A DNA stretch of 64,000 nucleotides from Hyphomicrobiales bacterium (GCA_900467745.1 UBQW01000028.1:1-64000); one strand, 5' to 3'. Positions 10,101-18,582 are shown, numbered from the stretch's first letter. Made by a program: numbers and translations. The notes: a model not told the origin generated them from the letters alone.

Positions 10101-10327
10101 ATCAGGCCGGCAACGCCGTTCAGCTCATCTTCGATCTGGCGTGTCACGCCCTGGTAGATCTCTTGTGGCGATGCGCCGGGATATGCCGTGGAGATCGTCA
10201 GCTGCGGCGGTGCCACCTTGGGGTACTGCGCGATCGGAAGAAACGGGATGGCGATGATCCCGGCGATGGAGATGAACAACGCGAAGACCCAGGCCAAAAT
10301 CGGCCTGCGAATGAAAAGCTGTGCCAT
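7199..10327 (-). CDS. RND efflux pump inner-membrane permease (HAE1 family, AcrB/MexB/Bep-like)
   Basis: At 1042 residues this is full length for the hydrophobe/amphiphile efflux family. The N terminus MAQLFIRRPILAWV is the typical cytoplasmic start plus TM1. Proton-relay residues are visible in TM4 (LVDDAIVVVEN, two Asp near 406) and TM10 (LSAKNAILIVEF, Lys near 933). Two large periplasmic porter/docking regions follow TM1 and TM7. It should sit in the inner membrane as a homotrimer and export drugs or toxic organics with the fusion protein encoded six bases upstream. No outer-membrane channel gene is nearby, so a TolC-type protein must be supplied elsewhere. Exact substrates cannot be read from sequence. 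Confidence 0.96.
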   Translation of the reverse strand: MAQLFIRRPILAWVFALFISIAGIIAIPFLPIAQYPKVAPPQLTISTAYPGASPQEIYQGVTRQIEDELNGVAGLMYFESTSDNSGSVGINATFRAGTNIDQASVDVQNAIRRVEARLPATVRTQGVTVEEASSGFLMIVSMTSTDGSRDEVELGDYINRSVIGEIRRIDGVGRAQLFAAQRALRVWIDPDKMVGLNINTDDINAAITAQNAQVAAGQIGASPNPITQDLTATVLVQGQLGTPEQFGEIILRANPDGSTVRLKDVARIEQGAESYNFTSRLNGQPSAALGIQLSSTGNAVAVSAAIKAKMDQLSRFFPKGVEYSVPYDTSPFVSASIEKVIHTLLEAIVLVFIVMFVFLQNFRYTVIPTLVVPVALLGTCAVMYATGFSINVLTMFAMVLAIGILVDDAIVVVENVERIMAEEGLSPKAATRKAMGQITGAILGITLVLSSVFIPMAFFPGSTGIIYRQFSLTMVVSILFSAFLALSLTPALCATFLKPIKGGHHHKSGPGGWFNRKFEQLTNGYAASVTAMARRAGRMMVVYLALAVGLGYLFVNLPTSFVPDEDQGFLIVDIQGPPEASANRTIESIRKIETIFKAEPAVANIVAIQGFSFSGNGANAGLAFVTLKDWSERGEGNSVQDIANRANMQLFALKDATSFALSPPPIEGFGTTGGFSFRLQDRAGLGQAALAQATAELMAKAAQSQVVTGVRMEGLPDAAQVLFVIDREKANTFGVTFSDINNAITANLGSSYINDYPNRGRMQRVIVQAQDRSRLQIEDVLKINVRNASGGMVPLSSFAIAQWQKGPPQIVGYNGYPTVRISGAPAPGQSTGAAIAEMERLASELPEGFGFEWSGQSLEEITSGSQAPFLFGLSILFVFLLLAGLYESWSIPISVILVVPLGVIGSVLAVMLRDMPNDLYFKVGLIAIIGLSAKNAILIVEFAKDYYAEGRSLLDSAVAAAKLRFRPIVMTSLAFTLGVVPLAIATGPSAASQNAIGTGVLGGMISATILAIFFVPAFFVFVLKVMRTKRPVEEGDVEETRG

Positions 10328-10333
10328 AATCGA

Positions 10334-11524
10334 TTACTCCGGTGCCTTCGCGGGCTCTTGAGACGAACTTGCCGATGGAGCGGCAGGCTTCCAGGCTTCG
10401 GGCGCCACCTTCCCACCCGGCTGGACTTTCTGAACACCGTCGACGATCACGGTCTCGCCCTGTTTCAAGCCGCCCTCGACGAGCCACTCAGAGCCGTGTG
10501 CTTGCCCAAGTGTGACCTTGCGAAGCTCGGCGACATTGTCGGCGCCAAGCACATAGACCTGCGCCTGACCGGTATCGTCGCGGATGACCGCACGCTGAGG
10601 AACAGTAAAGGCATCATGCCTCACTGCCTGCTCGATCCTGACACGCACATACATTCCCGGCAGCAGATCGCCCGCTCCGTTGGGGAATTCCGCCCGCAGC
10701 GTCACCTGGCCCGTGTTGGAATCGACATTGGCGTTTGCGAACAGAAGCTTGCCGGGTTCGCCGTAAAGTGAACCGTCGTCGAAGACCAGTTCGACCCTGG
10801 CTTCGCCTGGAGCCGTGCTTGCCAGCGTACCGGCAGCCACTGCTCTTTTCAGGTTGAGCAGTTCCTGCGCCGATTGCGTGAAATCGGCATAGACGGGGTT
10901 GACCTGCTGGATCAATGCAAGGTTGGACGTTCCGTCAGCAGTCACCAGAGCGCCTTCGGTAACGAGAGCGCCACCGATCACACCCGAAATTGGCGCCCGA
11001 ACATCCGTGTATTCAAGATTGATCTTCGCCTCATCCAGGCCCGCTTCGGCAGATGCGACATCCGCGCTTGCCTGAGCGAGATTGACGGCTGCGGTGTCGT
11101 AATCGATACCCGATGCGATATTACGGTCACGAAGGCTCTTTTGGCGCTCGAGCTGCAGCCTGGCATTGTCCTGGATGGACTTTGCGCGTTGAAGAGCGGC
11201 CTCGGCGCTCGCTACGCGAACCTTGAACAGGCGTGGATCGATGCGATAAAGGACGTCGTCCTTTTTCACCGTTGCCCCCTGCTCGAAGACACGCTCCTGC
11301 AAAATGCCGGAGACGCGCGCCCTGACTTCCGAAATACGGGTCGCGGCAATGCGGCCGGGAAGCTCGTTGATGACAGGCACATCCCTGCCCTTAAGTTCTA
11401 TGACGGCAACTGCCGGCGGTGGCATCGCTGATCCTTCCTGGGCCAACGTGACCCCGGAGGCAGCAACCAGAAAAGTGGTGGCGATAAGGCACAGTTTCAG
11501 GCGCGCCGTTCTACTACGCTGCAT
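10334..11524 (-). CDS. RND efflux periplasmic adaptor (membrane fusion protein)
   Basis: A 396-residue HlyD/AcrA-type adaptor. Residues 1-28 form a signal peptide (MQRSRTARLK, then a hydrophobic core ending TLAQE) with no lipobox cysteine at the usual site. It is followed by the barrel-sandwich lipoyl half motif (GRISEVRARVSGIL-like), an alpha-helical hairpin rich in Ala/Gln/Lys (about 95-160) and the second lipoyl half (VRAPISGVIG). The frame is open further upstream, but ATG 11524 has AAGGA seven bases before it. The tail is Pro/Ala/Ser-rich. It bridges the permease encoded immediately downstream to an outer-membrane channel. Confidence 0.94.
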   Translation of the reverse strand: MQRSRTARLKLCLIATTFLVAASGVTLAQEGSAMPPPAVAVIELKGRDVPVINELPGRIAATRISEVRARVSGILQERVFEQGATVKKDDVLYRIDPRLFKVRVASAEAALQRAKSIQDNARLQLERQKSLRDRNIASGIDYDTAAVNLAQASADVASAEAGLDEAKINLEYTDVRAPISGVIGGALVTEGALVTADGTSNLALIQQVNPVYADFTQSAQELLNLKRAVAAGTLASTAPGEARVELVFDDGSLYGEPGKLLFANANVDSNTGQVTLRAEFPNGAGDLLPGMYVRVRIEQAVRHDAFTVPQRAVIRDDTGQAQVYVLGADNVAELRKVTLGQAHGSEWLVEGGLKQGETVIVDGVQKVQPGGKVAPEAWKPAAPSASSSQEPAKAPE

Positions 11525-11565
11525 TGGATATTCCTTCTTGAATTTCATCGCCCCACCAGGGTGCG

Positions 11566-12123
11566 TCATGTCTTCTCTACGTAAGAGAGATAGATGGATC
11601 TTATGCCGTCGAGAATCTCGCGCCGTTCGACGTCCGGCCACGTATGAAATGTGAAAAGCTCGGTACAAAAGAACCCTGTCAGCGCGAGATAGGCCATGAG
11701 CGCTGCTTTGGGCTTGGCACCCTCCGCCATCTTTCTCAGATCAAGATCACACCACTCCCGCATCGTCTCCTGCAGCTTGTCGCCGCTTGCCATCGAAGCG
11801 CTAACCGCCATCGCAACGGCGCGGTCTGTATCGTCAAGTGTGCTTTCGGCTGAAGCGATGCGGCCGAAAAGCTCCGGGTGCGGGGTATCGCCGGCTGCCT
11901 GTACGCATTCCTCGACATGCGCCACATCAGCCTTGAACTTGCGATCGACAAGCGCCTCTAGCAATCCGCTTTTAGACTTATGGTCGTAGACCACCCGCGC
12001 TTTGCTGACGCCAGCCTCCTGGGCGACGGCATCGATCGAAAGGCCGACAGCCCCCAGTCGCACGACGACGCGCTCGGCAGCATCGAGGATGTCGTCTTCG
12101 GTGATTTTCCTGGTACGGCCCAT
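11566..12123 (-). CDS. TetR-family repressor of the RND operon
   Basis: A 185-residue TetR protein. Residues about 8-55 form the DNA-binding domain (ITEDDILDAAERVV, then SIDAVAQEAGVSKARVVYDHKSKSGLL). The remainder is a helical ligand-binding domain containing WCDLDLRKMAE. ATG 12123 is preceded by AGGAG. It is the first gene of the tetR-MFP-RND unit, 41 bases before the adaptor gene, and has a 28-bp palindrome over its promoter, so autorepression and drug-responsive induction of the pump are likely. That regulatory role is inferred from context. Confidence 0.93.
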   Translation of the reverse strand: MGRTRKITEDDILDAAERVVVRLGAVGLSIDAVAQEAGVSKARVVYDHKSKSGLLEALVDRKFKADVAHVEECVQAAGDTPHPELFGRIASAESTLDDTDRAVAMAVSASMASGDKLQETMREWCDLDLRKMAEGAKPKAALMAYLALTGFFCTELFTFHTWPDVERREILDGIRSIYLSYVEKT

Positions 12124-12142
12124 CGCACGCTCCTGTTCGGCG

Positions 12143-12174
12143 ATTTATTTACGAACGATCGTGTTTAAATGCAA
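12143..12174 (-). promoter_or_regulatory. Promoter with TetR-type palindromic operator
   Basis: The inverted repeat has half-sites 12143-12154 (ATTTATTTACGA) and 12159-12170 (TCGTGTTTAAAT), matching at 9 of 12 positions around a 4-base centre. On the minus strand a -35-like TTGCAT (12169-12174) and a -10-like TAAATA (12146-12151) are 17 bases apart, so a bound dimer would cover the promoter. AGGAG and the tetR ATG follow. Confidence 0.7.
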
Positions 12175-12823
12175 GTGGGAAATTGGCCTGCGCAGTCTAG
12201 GCGTCTGGATGCAATTGTCGATGGCCAGAACAGTCCTCCTGGTCTTCGACGCCAAGAAGAGTTTGACGAGTAAAAAGCGACGTTACCGTTCATCGCGCCT
12301 GCCCTGATTTTTGAGGATTTCCACGAGGGATCGTCCGAAGTCATGTGTTTCGCAGCAACGCTAATTTGACGTTTTGCTCCGCGTCTCGGATCAGCCAGCG
12401 CTGTCGACGACTTGCCGAGAGAGTTTACAAGCGCCGCAGATCGGGACACGCCGCAACGAGGGCATCAAAACATGAGGACGCTGAGTAACCGGCCGCTTTT
12501 TAGGAGGCGCCGGCGCCCAAAGCTAAAGGCCTTCCTCCGTCGGCTGATCCGCAGCCGAGAAGGCGGTATCTATAAATCAAGTCGTCAAGCGGGCCGGAAG
12601 GTTACATGGAAACACAAGGCACCATGATCATTTCATTGGGATCACATCAACATGCGATCTTCCTGCGGCAATATTGATGCTACAGGTGGGTTAAACATTG
12701 GTGAGAGCGACGCTCGCGCCGTAATGCCACCTTGGCGGATTGGCTTGGCAGTGTCGACGTCAAGCATAAGGTCGTTTTTTTGCGTTGACGACCGCGACAC
12801 CTCATTGCGGCGCTGCATCTCGC
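12175..12823. other. Intergenic region, nothing recognised
   Basis: About 650 bases separate the tetR promoter from the end of the ABC ATPase gene. Small open frames occur on both strands, but none has a known family or a good start. No intrinsic terminator with a U-tract is obvious downstream of the ATPase gene. A run of T at 12775-12781 is not preceded by a stable stem on either strand. Confidence 0.5.
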
Positions 12824-14662
12824 CTATTGGATTGCCACAAGATGGCCGGGCGAAACTTCACGATACTCAGGCGGCCGAACCTCGAAGGCCACTGGTCGGA
12901 TCGGGCTTTTCAGTTCCTCGCTAAGGCCCAGCTTTCTCTCATGTCGACGGTCAGGGTCCGGGATCGGGACAGCTGCCAACAGCTTTTTGGTGTACTCGTG
13001 CTGGGGATTGCCAAAAACAGCCGCCCGAGGTCCGATCTCTACGATTTCACCCAAGTACATCACTGCTACCCTGTGGCTCACTCTCTCGACTACCGCCATG
13101 TCGTGAGAGATAAACAGGTACGATAGGTTCAGGCTCTGCTGCAGGTCGAGCAAGAGGTTTATCACCTGCGCCTTGATGGAGACGTCGAGCGCAGAAACAC
13201 TTTCATCCGCGACGATTACTTTCGGCCTTAGTGCCAGCGCTCGCGCAATACAAACACGTTGCCGCTGCCCGCCCGAGAATTCGTGTGGAAATCTTGTCGC
13301 CATATCCGGCGACAGGCCAACCTTCGAGAGCAGTTCAGCGACCACGGCCTTTGCCTCTTGGCTAGTCCCCATACGATGCTCAAGGAATGGCTCAGCAATT
13401 GCATCTCCAACCCGGATCCGAGGATTGAGGCTTGCAAACGGATCCTGAAATATCATTTGCACGGTTTTGCGCATCTCGCGCATCTGATCCTTGTTGAGGC
13501 CGAGGATTTCCCTGCCATCCACCCGCACTGATCCACTTTGCGGTTCGATCAACCGCATGATTGCACGACCGGTGGTCGATTTTCCGCACCCAGATTCGCC
13601 AACCAAAGACAATGTTTCACCAGCATGCAGGCTGAACGAAACGTTCTCGACGGCATGTACGCGCCCGGTAAGTTTTCCGAGAAGTCCAGTGTGAATGTCG
13701 AAACGCTTGGTCAGGTTTTTGACCTCGAGGACCGGCCGCTCGCCCGACGCAACAGTGTCGACAACATCGGCAGGCACATCGGGATGACCCGTCTGCGGAT
13801 CGACGACAGGAAAGCGCAGAGGCCTGTCTCGTCCATTCATTGCACCAAGCACCGGAACCGCAGCCAATAGCGCGCGCGTATAAGGATGTTTGCCGCGTCG
13901 GAAAATATCTGGTGTCGCCCCAGTCTCCACTTCCTCGCCCCGGTACATGACAACCGTTCGATCGGCGATCTCTGCGACGACACCCATGTCGTGGGTAATG
14001 AAGAGGACCGATGTCCCCTCCTCCTCCTGCAGGACTTTGATGAGGTCTAGAATTTGGCCTTGAATGGTGACGTCGAGAGCAGTTGTCGGCTCGTCGGCAA
14101 TCAGAAGCTTGGGCTTCGACGCCAATGCCATCGCGATCATCACCCGCTGCCTCATTCCTCCTGAAAGGCGATGCGGATACTCATCGAAGCGGGATGCTGC
14201 CGAAGGGATCCGAACCTTCTCGAGTAGCCTGATTGTCTCAGACCTAGCCTCAGCCTTCGACATAGACGAGTGGCACAACAACGCCTCTGATATCTGGTCT
14301 CCAACTGTAAAGAGTGGGTTCAGCGATGTCATCGGCTCTTGGAAGATCATCGCCACATCGTTGCCGCGCACCTGCCTCATGGCAATTTCAGGCAACCTGA
14401 GCAGGTCTCGTCCACCAAGAGAGATGCTCCCCTCTATACGGCTGGAGTCCGCCTCCAGCAGACGCATTATGGAAAGTGCTGTAACGCTCTTGCCTGAGCC
14501 GGATTCCCCGACGACCGCGACAGTCTCGCCTGGCGCAACACCAAAGGAAACGTTTCTCACCACGGACTTCCATGCACCGTCAACGAGGAACGATGTCGTC
14601 AGGTTTTCCACCGACAGTACCGTACCATCGGTCTGTCTCGCCTGTACCTGGGAGCCTGTCAT
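12824..14662 (-). CDS. Oligopeptide-type ABC transporter ATPase, fused DppD-DppF form (GsiA-like)
   Basis: A 612-residue protein carrying two complete nucleotide-binding domains in tandem. The first has Walker A GESGSGKS (about 50), signature LSGGMRQRV and Walker B LLIADEPTTALD. The second has GESGCGKS (about 350), FSGGQRQRV and IVADESVSALD. Each domain is followed by the C-terminal peptide-transporter extension (GEEVETG and GEIVEIG regions). It should power the DppBC-type permeases encoded in the same cluster. ATG 14662 has GAGG upstream. It is separated from those permease genes by four catabolic genes and an opposite-strand regulator, an unusual spread for one transporter. Confidence 0.93.
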   Translation of the reverse strand: MTGSQVQARQTDGTVLSVENLTTSFLVDGAWKSVVRNVSFGVAPGETVAVVGESGSGKSVTALSIMRLLEADSSRIEGSISLGGRDLLRLPEIAMRQVRGNDVAMIFQEPMTSLNPLFTVGDQISEALLCHSSMSKAEARSETIRLLEKVRIPSAASRFDEYPHRLSGGMRQRVMIAMALASKPKLLIADEPTTALDVTIQGQILDLIKVLQEEEGTSVLFITHDMGVVAEIADRTVVMYRGEEVETGATPDIFRRGKHPYTRALLAAVPVLGAMNGRDRPLRFPVVDPQTGHPDVPADVVDTVASGERPVLEVKNLTKRFDIHTGLLGKLTGRVHAVENVSFSLHAGETLSLVGESGCGKSTTGRAIMRLIEPQSGSVRVDGREILGLNKDQMREMRKTVQMIFQDPFASLNPRIRVGDAIAEPFLEHRMGTSQEAKAVVAELLSKVGLSPDMATRFPHEFSGGQRQRVCIARALALRPKVIVADESVSALDVSIKAQVINLLLDLQQSLNLSYLFISHDMAVVERVSHRVAVMYLGEIVEIGPRAAVFGNPQHEYTKKLLAAVPIPDPDRRHERKLGLSEELKSPIRPVAFEVRPPEYREVSPGHLVAIQ

Positions 14663-14698
14663 GATATTGCCTCTTCAAATGCCGATGAGATTTGGTGA

Positions 14699-15895
14699 TT
14701 AGTCCGGCCAGCGCAGCGCGGCGTCGAAACGATGTCTGCTGCGATTTTCGAGCGGGGTCGCGATGATCTCATTGGACGCGCGCGCCTTATCGAGCTCTTC
14801 GGCGAGCCGCTGGGCGACGACTTTCTCTTGTCCCGGATGCAGATTGCATGGATCGAGGTAGAAGTACCGATGCTCGACTTCGTGGTCGCGAACGATGATC
14901 GGCGGATTGCCGCGCGCCAGCGCGTCCGAAAGATCCCATGCAGTGATATGAGCCTCTTGCGGGGCGACGATGACACGCATTCGCTCAAGCGGATTGTTCG
15001 TGGGATCCGGCTCGATCAGCGCCGTGACGCCAGGCCGACCGTCCAGGGCCTGCTTCCATAGCTGAAGATAGCTGGTTTCCCGCTCGCGGACACCTTCATG
15101 ATCGCGCGTCTCCCAAGCCTCGAGTGCCGCCATGACACCAGCAATGCTTTCCTTCCCGGCCTTCATGCCTCGCCCGATACCCATATTTTGAAGGAAAGCA
15201 TGACGAACGAGTTCTTTTTGGCCAGCCACAATCCCCGAGGTAGGACCGCCCAGGAATTTGTGACCCGAGTAGATCGCGATGTCGGCACCCTGCTCGAGGA
15301 ATATCCGCAGATCGTATTCCGATGCCGCATCGACAATCACGGGAACGTCTTTGGCGTGGGCAATTTCGACGAATTCTATCAGGTTCAACAATCCGTAGTC
15401 GACGACGTGGTGTGACACCACGAAAACAGCTGCTGCCGTCCTGTCGGTGATCGCATTCTCCATGTGGTAACGATGTGTCGAGGTCGCTTGACCCACAAAG
15501 ACCACCTTGCCGCCAGCGATCCGGATGGCCTGGTCGACGGGTGCACCATAGCTTACCACGTGGCCCATCTGAACAAGCACCTCGTTCTTGTCGGTGCTGA
15601 CATCGGGGAGCTTTTCGATTGCCAAAAGATCGTTGCCAGTAATCGTTGCCGCGACCGCCAGCGAAATCCCGGCGGAGCACGACGCGGTAACGAAGCCAGC
15701 CTCACCGCCCGTAAGCCTCGCGATGATGGCACTCGCCTTGCGCTGAAGGTCGTTCACTTCAACGAACTGCGGCAATATGGCGGAAATGGCCGCGATGGCC
15801 TCGGGAACAACGATGGACGCCCCGAGGCTGGTCATCGTGCCCGATACATTGATCACCGGGCGAAGGCCGAGCGCGCTGCGAATATCATCTGACAT
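14699..15895 (-). CDS. SelA/DgaE-like PLP-dependent enzyme
   Basis: A 398-residue fold-type I PLP enzyme of the selenocysteine-synthase-like group that includes D-glucosaminate-6-phosphate ammonia-lyase DgaE. Visible features are the N-terminal PVINVSGTMTSLG motif, the PLP phosphate-region CSAGISLA, Asp189 (VDAASE) and the Schiff-base lysine K213 in YSGHKFLGG. It is not a true SelA: no tRNA-Sec genes or SelB are nearby and the N-terminal tRNA-binding domain is absent. The neighbouring amidohydrolase and RidA protein suggest beta-elimination or racemisation of an amino acid released from an acylated substrate, with RidA removing the enamine/imine. ATG 15895 is chosen over the upstream TTG because GGAG precedes it at proper spacing. 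Confidence 0.85.
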   Translation of the reverse strand: MSDDIRSALGLRPVINVSGTMTSLGASIVVPEAIAAISAILPQFVEVNDLQRKASAIIARLTGGEAGFVTASCSAGISLAVAATITGNDLLAIEKLPDVSTDKNEVLVQMGHVVSYGAPVDQAIRIAGGKVVFVGQATSTHRYHMENAITDRTAAAVFVVSHHVVDYGLLNLIEFVEIAHAKDVPVIVDAASEYDLRIFLEQGADIAIYSGHKFLGGPTSGIVAGQKELVRHAFLQNMGIGRGMKAGKESIAGVMAALEAWETRDHEGVRERETSYLQLWKQALDGRPGVTALIEPDPTNNPLERMRVIVAPQEAHITAWDLSDALARGNPPIIVRDHEVEHRYFYLDPCNLHPGQEKVVAQRLAEELDKARASNEIIATPLENRSRHRFDAALRWPD

Positions 15896-16006
15896 GGGTT
15901 TCTCCAATTTCCATGGCCGCGTGAGGACGGAAGCAGTGATTTGCCCTATCGACGGCTATGCCATAATAATGTAATACACACGCATCCAAATATGAGGAGC
16001 GTGTAG
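15896..16006. promoter_or_regulatory. Divergent intergenic region, candidate IclR operator
   Basis: This 111-base gap separates the minus-strand PLP-enzyme gene from the plus-strand iclR-like gene. It contains CATAATAATG at 15962-15971, the same 10-mer found, in the opposite orientation, downstream of the promoter of the transporter operon at 22020-22029. Shared sites at both ends of the cluster fit one regulator binding both. This is inferred. Confidence 0.45.
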
Positions 16007-16834
16007 TTGGGACGTAATTCTTCACCTGCGGCCCACCCGGACGCCGAAACCGACAGCATCCAAGAGAACGCGACGCGCCGATCGAGAGTGAGCGGGATTG
16101 ATCGCGCGCTTCAAATCATCGACTACCTTTACGAAACTGGCGGGCCGGCTGGCAGCTACGCGATCGCCAAGGCCCTGAAAGCCCCACTTTCCACAATCTA
16201 CGTGATCGTTGATGATCTCGTTGAGAAGAACATGCTTATGCGCCAGCCGGACGGTTCGCTCTGGCTCGGCGCGCGGCTCTACCATTACGGCCTTGCCTAC
16301 GCCCGTTCCCTTGATTTCATCAGCGTCGCGACGCACGAAATGCATGATCTTTGCCGAGAAGCCGGTGAGACCGTTCAGCTTTGCGGTCGTGACGGAGACC
16401 ATATGCTTGTTCTCGCAATGGCGGACGGACCGAGCCATTTTCAGGTAGCGTCGCGCATCGGTACGCGCGTCCCCTTGAATTGGACTGCGTCGGGTCGCCT
16501 TCTCGCTGGGCATTTGCCGCAAGAAGAACGAATCGAACTTTTCAGGCGCTGCGCGAAGTCTTCTCCGACCGGACGAGCGGAGATGGACCCGGAGGTCTTG
16601 GCGTCGTCGGCCGGGGCTGCATTCCAATCGAGACTGTCGATCCAAGCTGGTGAATCCGACTACGCAGTGGCCTGCATAGCGTCGCCGATCTGTGATCGGG
16701 ATGGCCAGTGCGTCGCAACGATCTCCATCGTTCTTCCCGAGCAGAAGGCCTTCTCTGACGAAAGCCGCTACACGGCGCACGTTCGCGAGTCCGCTGAGCG
16801 AATTGAGAAGGTTATGGGATGGCGCAATCACTAG
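16007..16834 (+). CDS. IclR-family transcriptional regulator
   Basis: A 275-residue IclR protein. The winged HTH lies at about residues 27-85 (RALQIIDYLYETGG, SYAIAKALKAPLSTIYVIVDDL) and the GAF-like effector domain at about 100-270 (PLNWTASGRLL, the IclR effector signature region). The start is TTG at 16007, with AGGAG eight bases upstream; no ATG is available before the HTH. It lies on the opposite strand between two minus-strand genes of the catabolic cluster and probably responds to a substrate or product of the amidohydrolase/PLP pathway. Role inferred from position. Confidence 0.92.
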   Translation: MGRNSSPAAHPDAETDSIQENATRRSRVSGIDRALQIIDYLYETGGPAGSYAIAKALKAPLSTIYVIVDDLVEKNMLMRQPDGSLWLGARLYHYGLAYARSLDFISVATHEMHDLCREAGETVQLCGRDGDHMLVLAMADGPSHFQVASRIGTRVPLNWTASGRLLAGHLPQEERIELFRRCAKSSPTGRAEMDPEVLASSAGAAFQSRLSIQAGESDYAVACIASPICDRDGQCVATISIVLPEQKAFSDESRYTAHVRESAERIEKVMGWRNH

Positions 16835-16845
16835 GCTCTCCTCCT

Positions 16846-17343
16846 TCACTCGTGCAAGGCGACAATCGCCTCGATTTCAACAGTGATGTTTCCAGGTAGC
16901 GAGCCAAAGCCGACAGCCGACCTCGCATGTTGGCCAACTTCTTCACCGAACACGCCGATGAGGAGATCGGAGCAGCCGTTGATGACGCTGGGGTGCTCCT
17001 CGAACAGCGGTGCGGCATTGACCATTCCCAGCAGCTTCACCACCTTTCTCACGCGCGACAGATCGCCCAATGCGTGGTGCATGACGGCGAGCAAATTAAT
17101 GCCCGTCAGGCGCGCGTGCGCATACGCATCGGTAACATCGACTTCAGCCCCGACCTTTCCCAGATGCATAAAGCCATCCGCCTCGCGCGGACCTTGGCCC
17201 GAAAGGTAAAGGATATTTCCCTCCAGGACATGAGTGACGAAGTTGGCAATGGGTGGAGGTGCTGGCGGAAGCTCGATACCGAGCGCCAATAGCCTTTCGT
17301 AAGGCGAACCTATCGACGTGGCCGTTACAGTAGACGTGTTCAC
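16846..17343 (-). CDS. RidA/YjgF-family protein
   Basis: A 165-residue RidA-superfamily protein of the longer YjgF-like subgroup (LYLSGQGP, INLLAVMHHALGDLSRV, VEIEAIVALHE). The family forms trimers, and archetypal RidA deaminates enamine/imine intermediates released by PLP enzymes. The archetypal catalytic Arg near the C terminus (R in a CVRV-like context) is not seen here, so the chemistry may differ. Start is GTG at 17343 with AGGAG upstream. Its gene ends 11 bases from the convergent iclR end and lies 30 bases after the amidohydrolase gene. Confidence 0.85.
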   Translation of the reverse strand: MNTSTVTATSIGSPYERLLALGIELPPAPPPIANFVTHVLEGNILYLSGQGPREADGFMHLGKVGAEVDVTDAYAHARLTGINLLAVMHHALGDLSRVRKVVKLLGMVNAAPLFEEHPSVINGCSDLLIGVFGEEVGQHARSAVGFGSLPGNITVEIEAIVALHE

Positions 17344-17373
17344 AAGGACTCCTGTCCGTATTGGTCGTTCGAC

Positions 17374-18582
17374 TTAGCGATATGAATAACCGTGGCTGTG
17401 GCGCACGAGCTTGCGCGCGCGCGGGATGTAGCGGCTTGCCGCAATTGCCTCTCGTCCAATTACCGCGTATCGCGGTTCGAACACCTTCGTGAGCACTGAG
17501 ACATCGCCATTGGAATCGGTGGCCTCGATGTCGGCATCGATCAGATCGAAGATCGTGAAATCCGCGCGCTCACCGACGCTGAGGCGACCGTCCATGGGCA
17601 GTTTGATAACCGACGCAGGCGCGTGCGTGACCGCTTCGACGACCTTATCAAACGGCATGCCGACACTGAGCAGCTTCGACATCGTTGTCGCCAGGTCCCA
17701 GACTGGGAAGTTCATCGAATGTCCGTGTAGGTCCGTGGAGATCGAGAACGGCAGCAAGCCTCGCGCTATCGCGGCTTCAGCCACCTTGAACGAGAAGGAC
17801 GCGCCGCCGTGACCAATGTCGAGACGAATACCCTCTCCGGCGCATTTCTCGGCAAGATTGAAGAGGTCTTCATCTTCCATGATGCTGGAACCGGCCTTGC
17901 CGTTGAAGCAATGTGTGACAACGTCCCCCGGCCCCAGGATCTCCAGGACCTCGTCGTAAAGGGCGGGCGGTTCCCCAACATGGACCATCATTGGTATCTT
18001 GAGTATCTTGGCAATCTTCTTGCCGAGCTTGACAGGTGTGACACCCCATGACCCCGTGATGACGTGGCTCGCTCGGACCTTGAGACCAACGATATGCTCG
18101 CGGTTTTCCTCATAGCATTCGAGAATACGATCGAGGTTGATGTCACGAATGTCGCGCAGTTCGGTGACGCGGTTGCAGGCCACAAGACCGATCGAGCCAA
18201 GGTTCAAGAACGCTTTGATGCGCTCCTTCGAGGGTTCGATGATGTATTCGCGGAACCCATGAAAGTTGGCTTCACCTGCCGAGCCCGCATCAACGAGGGT
18301 CGTGACGCCGCGTTCAGCGCCGCATTCAGATGGGCGGATCGAAATATCGGTACCGCCATGCCAGATGTGAACATGAAGGTCGACCCAACCAGGAGAAATC
18401 CACGCGCCCTTGCCGTCTACCCGTGTCACATCCTGGGAGACGCTAAGATCAGGTCCGATAGCGGCAATCCGTCCATCTCCGTCCACCAGAATATCGGTCT
18501 TCTGTCCTGGCGCGCTTGCGCCGAAGGCCATCGGCTTTACGTTGGTGATGAGCAGCGCGCTCTGCTTTTTGCCATCGTTCAT
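17374..18582 (-). CDS. cog3964 amidohydrolase/deacetylase (EF_0837/Atu3266-like)
   Basis: A 402-residue amidohydrolase-superfamily TIM barrel. Metal-site features are WVDLHVHIW (HxH after strand 1), Lys in VGLKVRAS (carbamylated-lysine position), MMVHVGEP, DVVTHCFNG and the final Asp in ISTDLHGHS. The Atu3266/EF_0837 group has been mis-annotated as dihydroorotase; characterised members deacetylate esters such as acetyl-(R)-mandelate. That is family knowledge, not proof for this protein. ATG 18582 directly follows the TAA of the upstream permease gene, and AAAGGA lies within that gene's end. Together with the PLP enzyme and RidA it suggests hydrolysis of an imported N- or O-acyl compound followed by amino-acid breakdown. 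Confidence 0.87.
   Translation of the reverse strand: MNDGKKQSALLITNVKPMAFGASAPGQKTDILVDGDGRIAAIGPDLSVSQDVTRVDGKGAWISPGWVDLHVHIWHGGTDISIRPSECGAERGVTTLVDAGSAGEANFHGFREYIIEPSKERIKAFLNLGSIGLVACNRVTELRDIRDINLDRILECYEENREHIVGLKVRASHVITGSWGVTPVKLGKKIAKILKIPMMVHVGEPPALYDEVLEILGPGDVVTHCFNGKAGSSIMEDEDLFNLAEKCAGEGIRLDIGHGGASFSFKVAEAAIARGLLPFSISTDLHGHSMNFPVWDLATTMSKLLSVGMPFDKVVEAVTHAPASVIKLPMDGRLSVGERADFTIFDLIDADIEATDSNGDVSVLTKVFEPRYAVIGREAIAASRYIPRARKLVRHSHGYSYR

Noticed and set aside
14699..15895. True selenocysteine synthase SelA
   Set aside because: No SelB, SelD or tRNA-Sec context and no N-terminal tRNA-binding domain; the catabolic neighbourhood fits the DgaE-like group.
4012..18582. Functional link between the mandelonitrile-lyase-like cupin and the cog3964 acetyl-(R)-mandelate-type deacetylase
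   Set aside because: Both names evoke mandelate chemistry, but the genes are in separate operons more than 12 kb apart and the assignments are only family level.
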